From positions 1 through 27,527 of the forward strand of contig NZ_CALHIQ010000011.1 in assembly GCF_938030725.1 (NCBI RefSeq): a stretch of 27,527 bases of DNA, written 5' to 3'. The notes beneath the pieces are model-generated. The model had not been told where the DNA came from. It searched no databases and saw only the letters and a program-made list of their open reading frames with translations. Source of the DNA: an uncultured Fretibacterium sp. Its GTDB lineage: Bacteria > Synergistota > Synergistia > Synergistales > Aminobacteriaceae. Made by a program: the position numbers and the translations under genes. Of this stretch, positions 14,644 to 21,876 are shown in pieces (the first letter of the stretch is position 1; each line of letters begins with the position of its first letter).

Positions 14644-15309
14644 ATGCGGCCACTTTTATCAGCACCCTTATCAGAGAGGATACCTCCGATCGACGCCATG
14701 GCGCCGGCCCGCCTTGAGACGGCCCTGTTCGCCGCGGGCAGCTTTCAGGACACGGAGGCACGGTTCGGGTTCATCAGCGGGGTCTGGCGCACCAGCGTGG
14801 GCTACGCCGGGGGGACCTTCCCAAACCCCTGCTGCGGGAACGAGGGGGACCACCTGGAGGCCGTGGCGGTGGAGTACTCGCCGCAGACGGTCAGCTACGG
14901 CCAACTGCTGGAGCTCTTCATGTGCTGGTACTGCGCCGCGCCGTCGGAGCAGTGCGCGGCCATCTTCGTCAGGACGCCGCAGGAACGGCGCCTGGCCCAG
15001 GCGGCCATCGAGCGCGGGGCCCTCTGCCGCAGGGACCGCGCGGCGCCCCGCGTCCTCCCCTTCAAGGCCTTCATCCGCGCGGAGAACGCCTGCCAGAAAC
15101 ACTACCTCCGCCTCGCCGCACGGTTCTACGACGGCCTGGTGGCGCTCTACGGCGGGGAGGAGGCGCTGCTCCGCTCCACGCTGGCCGCGCGCCTGAACGG
15201 GTTCCTGCTGAATCCCTCCGCGTCCGCCCTGCACTGTATGCCGGAGAGCCCGGACCTCTACGGGCTGAGCCCCCTCGACCTCCAGGCGCTGCAGGGGCTG
15301 GCCGTCTGA
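14644..15309 (+). CDS. MsrA-like protein lacking the catalytic cysteine
   Basis: The fold matches peptide-methionine (S)-S-oxide reductase: LETALFAAGSFQDTEARFG, SVGYAGGTFPNP, GDHLEAVAVEYSP, SYGQLLELF and a C-terminal FYDGL region. In MsrA the first motif is GCFW with the nucleophilic Cys; here the DNA reads GGC AGC TTT CAG, i.e. GSFQ, so Cys becomes Ser and Trp becomes Gln. Several other cysteines are present (NPCC, MCWYC). Classical methionine sulfoxide reductase activity is therefore unlikely. The 221-residue length fits MsrA plus a C-terminal extension. ATG 14644 has GGAG upstream; ATG 14698 is an alternative. Its TGA overlaps the next gene's ATG (TGATG), so it is coupled to the ketopantoate reductase gene. 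Confidence 0.8.
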   Translation: MRPLLSAPLSERIPPIDAMAPARLETALFAAGSFQDTEARFGFISGVWRTSVGYAGGTFPNPCCGNEGDHLEAVAVEYSPQTVSYGQLLELFMCWYCAAPSEQCAAIFVRTPQERRLAQAAIERGALCRRDRAAPRVLPFKAFIRAENACQKHYLRLAARFYDGLVALYGGEEALLRSTLAARLNGFLLNPSASALHCMPESPDLYGLSPLDLQALQGLAV

Positions 15310-16238
15310 TGCGCATCGCCATCATCGGCGCAGGGGGCGCTGGGGGCCTGGTGGGGGGAAGGCTGGCCGCCCTCCTGCGCGACAGCCCCGACCATCAGGT
15401 CGTCCTCTGGTGCCGCGGCGCCGTCCTCGACAGCGTCCGTCGGAACGGCCTGAGGCTTCACTCCGGCAGCGGCGACCTGACGGCGCACCCCGCCACAGTC
15501 ACCCACGACGCGGCGGAGGCAGGCCCGTGCGACGTCGTCATCTACGCCACCAAGGGCTACGACCTGGAGGCGGCCGCGGCCGAGACGGCCCCCCTGGTGC
15601 AGCCCGACACGCGGGTCATCCCCATCCTGAACGGCATCTCCGCCCCCGAGACCCTGGCCCGGCTCCTGCCGCCCTGCGACGTCCTGAGCGGATGCGTCTA
15701 CCTCTCTGCCCACGCGGAGGCTCCGGGGGTCATCCGGCAGATGGGGGCCGTCCAACGCTTCCTCTTCGGCCACCCAGGGCTTGGAGAGGCCGAGAACCGG
15801 ATGCGCTATGCGGACGTCGAGCGCCTGCTGAAACGGGCCGGCCTGCAGGTGACGCTGACGGAGCTCATCGACGTGGAGGTCTGGGCCAAGTTCCTGTTCC
15901 TGTCCCCCATGGCTGCGCTGACGGCGCTCCACGGCAGGAGCATGGGCGGAATCCTGGAGGACGACGGGGCCCGCGAGCAGCTCACCGCCATGATCTGCGA
16001 GGCGGAGGACCTGGCCCGCGCCGCGGGCGTCCGCCTGCCGGAGAACGTCGTCAACATCACCCTTGAGAGGTGCCGTCTGTTCCCCAGCGAGGCACGGACC
16101 TCCATGCAGCTGGACCGGGAGCAGGGGCGGCCCATGGAGCTGGAAACCCTCGTCGGCTGCGTCTGCCAGCAGGGGCGAAAGCTGAAGGTCCCCACGCCGA
16201 CCTACGACCGGGTCTATTCAGAGCTGAAAACCCAATAA
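15309..16238 (+). CDS. panE: 2-dehydropantoate 2-reductase (ketopantoate reductase family)
   Basis: The N-terminus MRIAIIGAGGAGGLVGGRLA is the NADPH-binding Rossmann motif. ATKGYD contains the conserved Lys, and NGISAPETL is the ligand-contacting Asn motif. The C-terminal domain has VEVWAKFLF with the catalytic-region Lys and the signature SMQLDREQGRPMELETL. The reaction is reduction of ketopantoate to pantoate in coenzyme A synthesis, although many paralogues of this family act on other 2-oxo acids. At 309 residues it has the normal length. The start overlaps the stop of the MsrA-like gene. The open frame extends further upstream, but that part is out-of-frame MsrA sequence. No pantothenate neighbours are present, so a paralogous role is possible. 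Confidence 0.88.
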   Translation: MRIAIIGAGGAGGLVGGRLAALLRDSPDHQVVLWCRGAVLDSVRRNGLRLHSGSGDLTAHPATVTHDAAEAGPCDVVIYATKGYDLEAAAAETAPLVQPDTRVIPILNGISAPETLARLLPPCDVLSGCVYLSAHAEAPGVIRQMGAVQRFLFGHPGLGEAENRMRYADVERLLKRAGLQVTLTELIDVEVWAKFLFLSPMAALTALHGRSMGGILEDDGAREQLTAMICEAEDLARAAGVRLPENVVNITLERCRLFPSEARTSMQLDREQGRPMELETLVGCVCQQGRKLKVPTPTYDRVYSELKTQ

Positions 16239-16250
16239 AAAGCACAAAAA

Positions 16251-16278
16251 GCAGAGGGGCCTTCCAAAGCCCCTCTGC
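16251..16278 (-). terminator. terminator between panE and the convergent kinase gene
   Basis: A 10-bp perfect stem (GCAGAGGGGC, 16251-16260, with 16269-16278). On the minus strand it is followed by TTTTT GTGC TTTTT, so it terminates the ribokinase-family gene efficiently; on the plus strand the T run is lacking. Confidence 0.75.
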
Positions 16279-16345
16279 AAAGTCTAAAGTGCGGAACGCT
16301 GTCGGAGCGTCCCGTAAAACCGGCCGCGAGGGTGCCTCCGCGGCC

Positions 16346-17308
16346 TCATCCTGCATAGTCCCCCTCCGTCTCGTCCAGAAGGGCCTCCACCTCGTGGCGC
16401 CAGGGCAGCGAAGGGTGCGCCCCGATGCGCGTGCAGGCCAGCGCCCCGGCCGCGGAGGCGAAGCGGGCGGCGCGCTCCATGGTCATCCCCTCCGCCAGCG
16501 CCACGCAGAGGGCCGCGCAGAAGGCGTCCCTGGCCCCCGTGTTGTCCACCACGTGAACCTTGAAGGGGTCGAAGGCGAAGGGTTGCGCGCCCCGGCTGAA
16601 CACCTGCCCGCCGCGGGCGCTCCGGGTCACCACGACATCCTGCACACCCCGGTCCAGCATCTGGTTCGCCATTTTGCAGACCTCCTCGTCGGACTGCAGG
16701 TCCGAGGGGGACGCATTTCCCGTCACGTAAACGTCGAGGGCCTTCTGGTTCAGGACGAGGCAGTCGGTGCACTCCCAGGCCTCCGTCGGCAGCGGAAAGG
16801 GCGGCTCCGCGGAGAGGAAGGTCCGGCATCCCGCGTCGTGGGCCAGGCGCAGGCCCGCCGCCACGGTCTCCGGCGGGACCTCCATCTGAAAGAGGGCCGC
16901 GTCCGAGCGCCGAAAGAGGTCCGAAGCCCGCTGCATGGCCGTCGCGTCCAGCGTGGCGTTGGCCCCTCGGGAGAGCACGATGGAGCTCTCCCCGTCGTCG
17001 GTCACGGTGATGACGGCGACGCCCGTCACGGCGTCCTGGTGGACCTCGACGCGGTCGCAGTTGACCCCGCTCTGGTCCAGGACGGTCCGAAGCCGCCTGC
17101 CGAAGTCGTCGTCCCCGACGGCCCCTACCATGAACGCCTCCGCGTCCAGCCTGGCCGCCGCCAGCGCCTGATTGGACCCCTTCCCTCCGCCCGTCATGCC
17201 GAAGGCCCCGCCCAAGATCGTTTCTCCCCTCCGGGGACGGCGCGGCGCGCGGATGACCAGGTCCATATTCAAAGAGCCAACGACGGTTACAGCAGCCACA
17301 GGGCCCAC
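16346..17308 (-). CDS. PfkB-family carbohydrate kinase, ribokinase-like
   Basis: The product begins VTVVGSLNMDLVIRAPRRP with the ribokinase substrate motif (GSxNxD) and carries GGKGSNQALAAARL, the GGKGxNxA sugar-binding motif. MVGAVGDDDFG follows. At the C-terminus the catalytic motif is DNTGARDAFCAAL, where most relatives have TGAGD: Arg replaces the second Gly while the catalytic-base Asp is kept. The reaction would be ATP-dependent phosphorylation of ribose or a related sugar/nucleoside. GTG at 17308 is the outermost start, but GTG 17299 has better spacing from AAGGA. Length of about 320 residues is normal. No sugar transporter is adjacent, so the substrate is open. Confidence 0.88.
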   Translation of the reverse strand: MGPVAAVTVVGSLNMDLVIRAPRRPRRGETILGGAFGMTGGGKGSNQALAAARLDAEAFMVGAVGDDDFGRRLRTVLDQSGVNCDRVEVHQDAVTGVAVITVTDDGESSIVLSRGANATLDATAMQRASDLFRRSDAALFQMEVPPETVAAGLRLAHDAGCRTFLSAEPPFPLPTEAWECTDCLVLNQKALDVYVTGNASPSDLQSDEEVCKMANQMLDRGVQDVVVTRSARGGQVFSRGAQPFAFDPFKVHVVDNTGARDAFCAALCVALAEGMTMERAARFASAAGALACTRIGAHPSLPWRHEVEALLDETEGDYAG

Positions 17309-17564
17309 TTCCTTATCCTGTAAAATTTTTGCAGCGGCCTTGCCGATGAGGCCCCTCAGAATCCCCGATCCCCCTGGGAGATGGGGGTAGCAAAGAAGAC
17401 AAAACGGTGATTTCTTAATTTTATTATGATACCATATCCATAAAAGAGGAAACGCGTGGGGACGCGGAGGTTCGCCTCCGTCAATCTGCAGGGAGCTTCC
17501 GCCCGAAAGGACCGTTCGCCGGCGGCCCCAAGCGATCCTAAAAAAAGAGCACGAGGTGAACGTT

Positions 17565-17669
17565 ATGACCTTTCAGCTTCCCAAACATTGCGCGCCGGAG
17601 CGGCGCTGTGGCCTCCCCACCGCGTCCAGCATGACGGAAGGGCCCAACGGCGCGGAGGCCCGATCGTGA
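17565..17669 (+). CDS. 34-codon leader ORF upstream of the CbiA-like gene
   Basis: ATG 17565 is preceded by GAGGTGAACGTT, a near-ideal ribosome binding site, and the frame runs MTFQLPKHCAPERRCG... to a TGA that overlaps the GTG start of the next gene (GTGA). The peptide has no recognisable homology. It may couple translation, or be the remnant of an N-terminus put out of frame. A UUCG-capped hairpin CGGAGG/CCTCCG lies upstream at 17465-17480. No cobalamin riboswitch box was recognised in the leader. Confidence 0.4.
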   Translation: MTFQLPKHCAPERRCGLPTASSMTEGPNGAEARS

Positions 17670-19078
17670 TCCTCCCCCGCCTGATCCTTGCGGACGAGGC
17701 GACGGCCGGGCGGGTCCCCGCTTCGCTGCCCCTGATCCAGGCCATGCGCAGCAAGCTGGGGCAGGTCAACGTCTTCTTCTGCAACCGCAGCGAGGAGGAC
17801 GTCCGCCTCATGCAGCTCCTGAGCGATGCCCCGGTGACCTGCCTCGACCTCTACACCATGGGGAGCCCCCGCGCGCTGAAGACCCTCTTTCAGCGGCGCT
17901 CCGCCAAGAACGCCCTGAACGTGGTTTCCATGCCTCTGGGCACTACGCTGGACGAGAAGACCTTTCAGCTTTACCCGGACGTCACAGACCTCATAAAGGT
18001 CCTGGATTGCGGGGAGGTTCCCGTCATGGCGGCATCCATGGCGTCCGCCGTGAGCGCCGCGCTGGCAGCCGACGCCATGGACGCCCTCAACGAGGCCGCC
18101 CCGGGCAGGACAAGGGGCATCCTCTTCAGCTCCGTCAACAACCCGCGAGAGTTCCAGGTGCTGGAGAAAAACCTGTACCGCAGGACGCCGGCCCTGACCC
18201 TGGGGTTCATGCCCCGCGCCCTGGACTGCACCATGCCCTCCATGCAGGCGATGAGCGGCGAGAACCCATCGCTGAAGCTGATCTCCCCCAAGAGCGCGGC
18301 GCTGCAGCTGGCCGGATCGCACCGCCAGGTCGAGTGGGACATCCTGAAGGGCCTGGCCAGCCTGGACGCAGAGTGGTCACCGCCCGAACCCTACTTCTTT
18401 CAGCAAAAGCGTCTGAACGTCGCCGTCATGGGTGGCCACGCCTCCCTGGAGGGCGACGGCAACCTGGAGGTCTTCCGCATGATAGGCTGCAAGGTCTACG
18501 ACTGGGACCACAGGAAGGACGAGTTCCCCATCGGCGCAGACGTCCTCTACTTCCCCCACACGATCAACGAGCCCTACATCGAGGAGCTCCTGTCCGACGC
18601 CAAGTTTCGGGCCGGCGTCACCGCAAGCTACAAGGGCAACAAGCTGATCCTGGCGATGGGGGCCTCCTCCCTGCTCTTCGGCGAGTTCTACTGCACTGCC
18701 GGACAGAAGAAGATCGAGGCGCTGCACATCTTCCCCTACGGAGGCCTGTCGAGCCGAGCCCCCCACGGCCACCCTCAGAAAAGACGCCGCGTCGAGGCCC
18801 GCGGCATCGAGGACACCTGCTTCATCGGGACGAACGAGAAGGTACGCGGCGCCGTCGCCTCGGGCTTCACCATCGCCAACCCGGGCAACCTGGCGGCCCC
18901 GGCCCTCTCCTTCCGCGACATGAAGAGCGACGTCGACATGGGGCTCTCCGGCTGGACGAACAGCTCCTGCTTCGTCACGGACCTGAAGCTGGACCTCTGG
19001 AGCGCGCCGGAGGCGGTGAACCGCTGGCTGGGCCTGAGGCACAGGGGTGGGCTGAAGCGGCCGGAAAAATCGCTGTAG
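17666..19078 (+). CDS. CbiA/CobB-fold protein lacking P-loop and glutaminase cysteine
   Basis: The 470-residue protein follows the layout of cobyrinate a,c-diamide synthase. The start ILPRLILADEATAG occupies the place of the P-loop strand, then QVNVFFCNRSEEDV, TCLDLYTMG, a central VPVMAASMASAVSA strand and RGILFSSVNNPREF with LGFMPRALDCTMP. A C-terminal class I amidotransferase-like domain begins LNVAVMGGHASLEG. Key residues are absent: there is no GxGKT in the first motif, and the position of the catalytic Cys (AECGG in CbiA) reads AMGASSLLFGE. Amidation activity is therefore doubtful; it may bind a corrinoid or nucleotide, or act as a regulator. GTG 17666 is chosen for GGAGG seven bases upstream and overlap with the leader ORF stop; the frame is open further upstream, but that sequence is low-complexity. 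No other cobalamin genes are nearby. Confidence 0.7.
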   Translation: MILPRLILADEATAGRVPASLPLIQAMRSKLGQVNVFFCNRSEEDVRLMQLLSDAPVTCLDLYTMGSPRALKTLFQRRSAKNALNVVSMPLGTTLDEKTFQLYPDVTDLIKVLDCGEVPVMAASMASAVSAALAADAMDALNEAAPGRTRGILFSSVNNPREFQVLEKNLYRRTPALTLGFMPRALDCTMPSMQAMSGENPSLKLISPKSAALQLAGSHRQVEWDILKGLASLDAEWSPPEPYFFQQKRLNVAVMGGHASLEGDGNLEVFRMIGCKVYDWDHRKDEFPIGADVLYFPHTINEPYIEELLSDAKFRAGVTASYKGNKLILAMGASSLLFGEFYCTAGQKKIEALHIFPYGGLSSRAPHGHPQKRRRVEARGIEDTCFIGTNEKVRGAVASGFTIANPGNLAAPALSFRDMKSDVDMGLSGWTNSSCFVTDLKLDLWSAPEAVNRWLGLRHRGGLKRPEKSL

Positions 19079-19107
19079 CGCACAGGGCGCAAGGGCGCGG
19101 CGAAACG

Positions 19108-19159
19108 ACGAGTGGACGCGAGAAGGATGGGAAAACCCGTCCTTCCCGCGTCCGCTCGT
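19108..19159 (+). terminator. long imperfect hairpin after the CbiA-like gene
   Basis: Outer arms of 13 bp (19108-19120 with 19147-19159, one G-T pair) and inner arms AAGGATGGG/CCCGTCCTT (one wobble) around AAAA form a 50-base hairpin, with a small internal bulge. There is no T tail; it directly abuts the putative promoter of the next gene. Confidence 0.5.
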
Positions 19160-19160
19160 G

Positions 19161-19169
19161 TGCTATAGA
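19161..19169 (+). promoter_or_regulatory. extended -10 promoter of the SH3-domain gene
   Basis: TGCTATAGA matches an extended -10 element (TGnTATAAT). It is 74 bases before the start codon at 19243. No clear -35 box is seen because the hairpin occupies that region. Confidence 0.4.
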
Positions 19170-19242
19170 ATAAAGAAAATTGCGGGTGTTGGCTCGATCA
19201 TCATCATCCAAAAACTGCCCGCACGAGGGAGGAAGACACATC

Positions 19243-20019
19243 ATGATGAGAAAATTTTTCCCCGCTTTGGCTGCGCTTCTCCTTTTTGCGGCCCTCACGA
19301 CCGTTGCCGGCGCTGAGGCCGCCGAGCAGAGGGCCTTTGCCCTGAAGGACCCCGTAACGCTCTACGCAAAGCCCGATGAGAGCGCGAAGTCCTGGGAGGT
19401 CAGCCTCCCCGACGAGGGCGTCAAGGTTCCGAGCGCCATTCGGGACAAGGACGACGCGCTGTGGTACAAGGTCACGGTGGACGGGCGGACCGGCTGGCTC
19501 TTCAACGAGGGCATCCGCCTCCTGATGGGCGGAAAGAGCCGCGTTGCGGAGAGCGTCTACAAGCGCTGCGCCGGCGTGCGCAGCCGCGTCATGAAGAAGC
19601 CGGGCAGCGCGTGGCAGGAGGGCGCGACCACCGATGAAACCGACGGGACCCTCGTCACCTACACGACGGAGGGCGGCGCCTTCCAGGCACTGAAGACCGG
19701 GGACGGGGTCGAGGACGTCTACTTCTGCGCGAACGGCTCCGAGGCCTGCAAGACCTTCCTGGGGTTCGACCCCATCAAAATGCACAAGGACAAGCTCCGC
19801 GCCAAGGTCGGGACCCCGACGGTGCGGGAGACGCCGGACGGCGAGCGCGACGTCAGCATCCTCTCCTACGAGCTGGGGAACCGCAAGATGACCATGGCGT
19901 TCCACCTGCGCAACGACCACGTGGAGTGGTTCGAGCTCTACCGGGGGCGCACTGGGGAAGCTTCTGAAGGCTGGAGCTCCGAAGCGATCCAGGCCCGCGA
20001 GGAGGCCCGGGGAGAGTAG
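19243..20019 (+). CDS. exported SH3b-domain protein of unknown function
   Basis: The 258-residue product begins with a signal peptide (MMRKFFPALAALLLFAALTTVAGAEA). A bacterial SH3-like domain follows, about residues 30-95 (VTLYAKPDESAKSWEVSL, WYKVTVDGRTGWLFNEGIRL). The rest (about 100-250) is an unassigned domain with alternating strands (YTTEGGAFQALKTGDGVEDVYF, DVSILSYELGNRKMTMAFHL). SH3b domains often bind peptidoglycan peptides, so a cell-envelope role is inferred. ATG 19243 is preceded by GAGGGAGGAAGACACATC; an in-frame upstream ATG lacks both signal peptide and site. It is monocistronic with a strong hairpin downstream. I cannot name a function for the C-terminal domain. Confidence 0.75.
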   Translation: MMRKFFPALAALLLFAALTTVAGAEAAEQRAFALKDPVTLYAKPDESAKSWEVSLPDEGVKVPSAIRDKDDALWYKVTVDGRTGWLFNEGIRLLMGGKSRVAESVYKRCAGVRSRVMKKPGSAWQEGATTDETDGTLVTYTTEGGAFQALKTGDGVEDVYFCANGSEACKTFLGFDPIKMHKDKLRAKVGTPTVRETPDGERDVSILSYELGNRKMTMAFHLRNDHVEWFELYRGRTGEASEGWSSEAIQAREEARGE

Positions 20020-20039
20020 AAACCGAAACGCACCTAAGC

Positions 20040-20067
20040 GGGGCCGGCCCTCATGAGGGTCGGCCCC
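20040..20067 (+). terminator. terminator hairpin after the SH3-domain gene
   Basis: Arms of 14 bp (GGGGCCGGCCCTCA with its complement, one G-T pair) fold with almost no loop. It lies 20 bases beyond the stop and 18 bases from the end of a small opposing gene, so it may serve both. Confidence 0.7.
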
Positions 20068-20085
20068 GATCTTCGCGCTCTATCT

Positions 20086-20226
20086 TCAGTCTGCGGGGGT
20101 GGGTTCCCTCGCGTCCCAGTAGCGCGCGACCTGCACCCGCGCGTCGTCCTCCGGGATGCCGAACATCTCGGCGAGCTTCACGATCTGCCCTTCCGACAAG
20201 CCCCTCTGCGGTGCCGTCTCATCCAT
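20086..20226 (-). CDS. 46-residue hypothetical protein
   Basis: A short minus-strand gene reads MDETAPQRGLSEGQIVKLAE and on through MFGIPEDDARVQVARYWDAR to a TGA at 20086-20088. It is supported by GGAGGCGAGAGC just before the ATG and by a TATAAT upstream. The middle looks like two short helices with a turn (SEGQIVKLAEMFGIPEDDARVQ in two parts), suggestive of a small helix-turn-helix or protein-binding module. It is acidic and has no membrane segment or signal peptide. No family is recognised. It lies alone between two plus-strand genes. Confidence 0.55.
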   Translation of the reverse strand: MDETAPQRGLSEGQIVKLAEMFGIPEDDARVQVARYWDAREPTPAD

Positions 20227-20337
20227 GCTCTCGCCTCCGGCTTCAGGATGTCATCATTATACCGGCTTGTCAACGTCAGGTCCCTCGATTCTCCTCTGCG
20301 CCACTGCGCTGAAAACAGGGAAGACAAAGCGACAGCG

Positions 20338-20346
20338 TGATATAAT
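20338..20346 (+). promoter_or_regulatory. promoter of the serine hydrolase-epimerase-DUF819 operon
   Basis: TGATATAAT at 20338-20346 is an extended -10 element with a perfect hexamer. No good -35 box is present. The leader to the start codon at 20469 is about 115 bases. Confidence 0.55.
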
Positions 20347-20468
20347 AGCAAAGGTCTGACGGCGGGGCCCGAAGCGCTCCGCCGGGAAGCGACAAGGCAG
20401 GCCGCAGCCGGCTTGAGCAGTCCTCATGCGGTGCGCCAAAACCCTCATCTAAGGAGTGTTTCTCAATC

Positions 20469-21854
20469 ATGAGCAAGTGCTTTTTAGCGGTTCTTGCGGT
20501 CCTCCTGGCCGGTACGGTCGGAGGGGGATTGGCCTTCGCTGCGCCCCTCGACGCGGAGAAGGTGGCGGGGCTGGACGCCGCGCTGGACGCCATGATCGGC
20601 TCGGAGGGGACCTGCGTTCCAGGCCTCGGCGTGATCGTCTACAAGGACGGGGCCAAAGCCTATAGCAAATTCCTCGGACGCCGCCACATCGACGCGCAGG
20701 ACCCCTCGCTGGACCGCCCGTTCACGGAGGAGTCCCGCTTCCGGGTCGCGTCGGTATCCAAGCAGTTCACGGCCCTGGCCATCCTGCAACTGACGGAGCA
20801 GGGGAAGCTGGACCTGGACGCGGACGTCAGCCAGTACCTGGGCTTCAGCCTGAGAAACCCCCACTTCCCGGACACGCCCATCACCCTTCGGATGCTCCTC
20901 TCCCACACCTCCTCCATCCGTGACGGAAGGGCCTACGCCATCCCGCCGCAGTACGGCGTGAAGGAGTTCTTCGTCGCCGACGGAAAGTTCTACGAGGAGG
21001 GCGCGCACTTCGCCCCCGCCGAGGAGGCGCCCGGCAAGTACTTCAGGTACTCCAACCTGAACTACGGCCTTCTGGGGACGATCGTCGAGGCCGCCACGGG
21101 AGAGCGCTTCGACCGATACATGAGGTCCCACCTCCTGGCGCAGCTCGACATCAAGGGAAGCTTCAACCCTGGAGACTTCACGACGGAGGAGCTCGCCCTG
21201 CTGGGCAGCATCTACCAGAAGCAGAAGGACGGCCAATGGGACGAGAAGGGGGCGTGGGTGGCGCAGATCGACGACTACGGCGACAAGACGCCGGACCGGG
21301 ACACGGTCGCCGTCAACAACCCGGACATCCGCGAGACCGACTCCTGGTACAGGCTTGAGGACTACAAACCCGGCACGAACGCCACGGTCTTCTCCCCTCA
21401 GGGCGGGCTGCGGGTTTCCTGCGCCGAGCTGGAGCACCTGCTGCAAATGTACTTGAACGACGGCGTCTACAACGGGGTGCAGGTCGTGAGCAAGGACCTG
21501 CTGGACGAGATGTTCCGGGTCCAGTGGCAGTTCGACCCGGACCATCCCAACGGGAACACCTACGGCGGGTCCATCGAGGCTTACTGCCTCGGCGTGTATC
21601 CCCTGCTCGGCACCGGGCGCTCCCGTCCCGCAAAGGACCTTGACGTCAACCTCAAGGGGCACCTGGGAGAGGCCTATGGCCTGCTCTCCGGCGTCATGGT
21701 TCGGACGGGGACCAAAGACGGATTCATCTACATCATGAACGGCGAGGCCGTGGCCGAGGACGACGACCCTCGTTCCGAGGGCACGTTCAGCGGCAACTAC
21801 ATCTGGGAGGAGACGATGATGAACGCCATCTGCTCCAACGCCTTTGCCGATTAG
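20469..21854 (+). CDS. exported serine hydrolase, beta-lactamase/D-aminopeptidase family
   Basis: The 461-residue protein has a signal peptide (residues 1-24, LAVLLAGTVGGGLAFAA) and the active-site motifs of class C-type penicillin-recognising enzymes. SVSK at 95-98 gives nucleophile Ser95 and Lys98; YSN occurs in KYFRYSNLNYG; the third motif is HLG in KGHLGEAYG. Such proteins are D,D-peptidases, D-aminopeptidases or esterases acting on cell-wall peptides. It is first in a tight operon with a dipeptide epimerase (22-base gap) and a DUF819 protein, which favours a murein-peptide role over antibiotic resistance. AAGGAG is 12 bases before the ATG. Intact. Confidence 0.88.
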   Translation: MSKCFLAVLAVLLAGTVGGGLAFAAPLDAEKVAGLDAALDAMIGSEGTCVPGLGVIVYKDGAKAYSKFLGRRHIDAQDPSLDRPFTEESRFRVASVSKQFTALAILQLTEQGKLDLDADVSQYLGFSLRNPHFPDTPITLRMLLSHTSSIRDGRAYAIPPQYGVKEFFVADGKFYEEGAHFAPAEEAPGKYFRYSNLNYGLLGTIVEAATGERFDRYMRSHLLAQLDIKGSFNPGDFTTEELALLGSIYQKQKDGQWDEKGAWVAQIDDYGDKTPDRDTVAVNNPDIRETDSWYRLEDYKPGTNATVFSPQGGLRVSCAELEHLLQMYLNDGVYNGVQVVSKDLLDEMFRVQWQFDPDHPNGNTYGGSIEAYCLGVYPLLGTGRSRPAKDLDVNLKGHLGEAYGLLSGVMVRTGTKDGFIYIMNGEAVAEDDDPRSEGTFSGNYIWEETMMNAICSNAFAD

Positions 21855-21876
21855 GACCAACTCAGGGAGGAAAGTC

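Noticed and set aside
14728..14745. Selenocysteine in the MsrA-like protein
   Set aside because: Selenoprotein MsrA uses TGA at the catalytic position; here the codon is AGC, and no in-frame TGA occurs before the end.
17340..17564. Cobalamin riboswitch upstream of the CbiA-like gene
   Set aside because: No B12-box-like sequence (GCCACTG type) was found; only a small UUCG hairpin is present.
20255..20280. Consensus TTGACA plus TATAAT promoter for the 46-residue gene
   Set aside because: Both hexamers are present on the minus strand but only six bases apart, too close to work as one promoter; only the TATAAT was considered as weak support.
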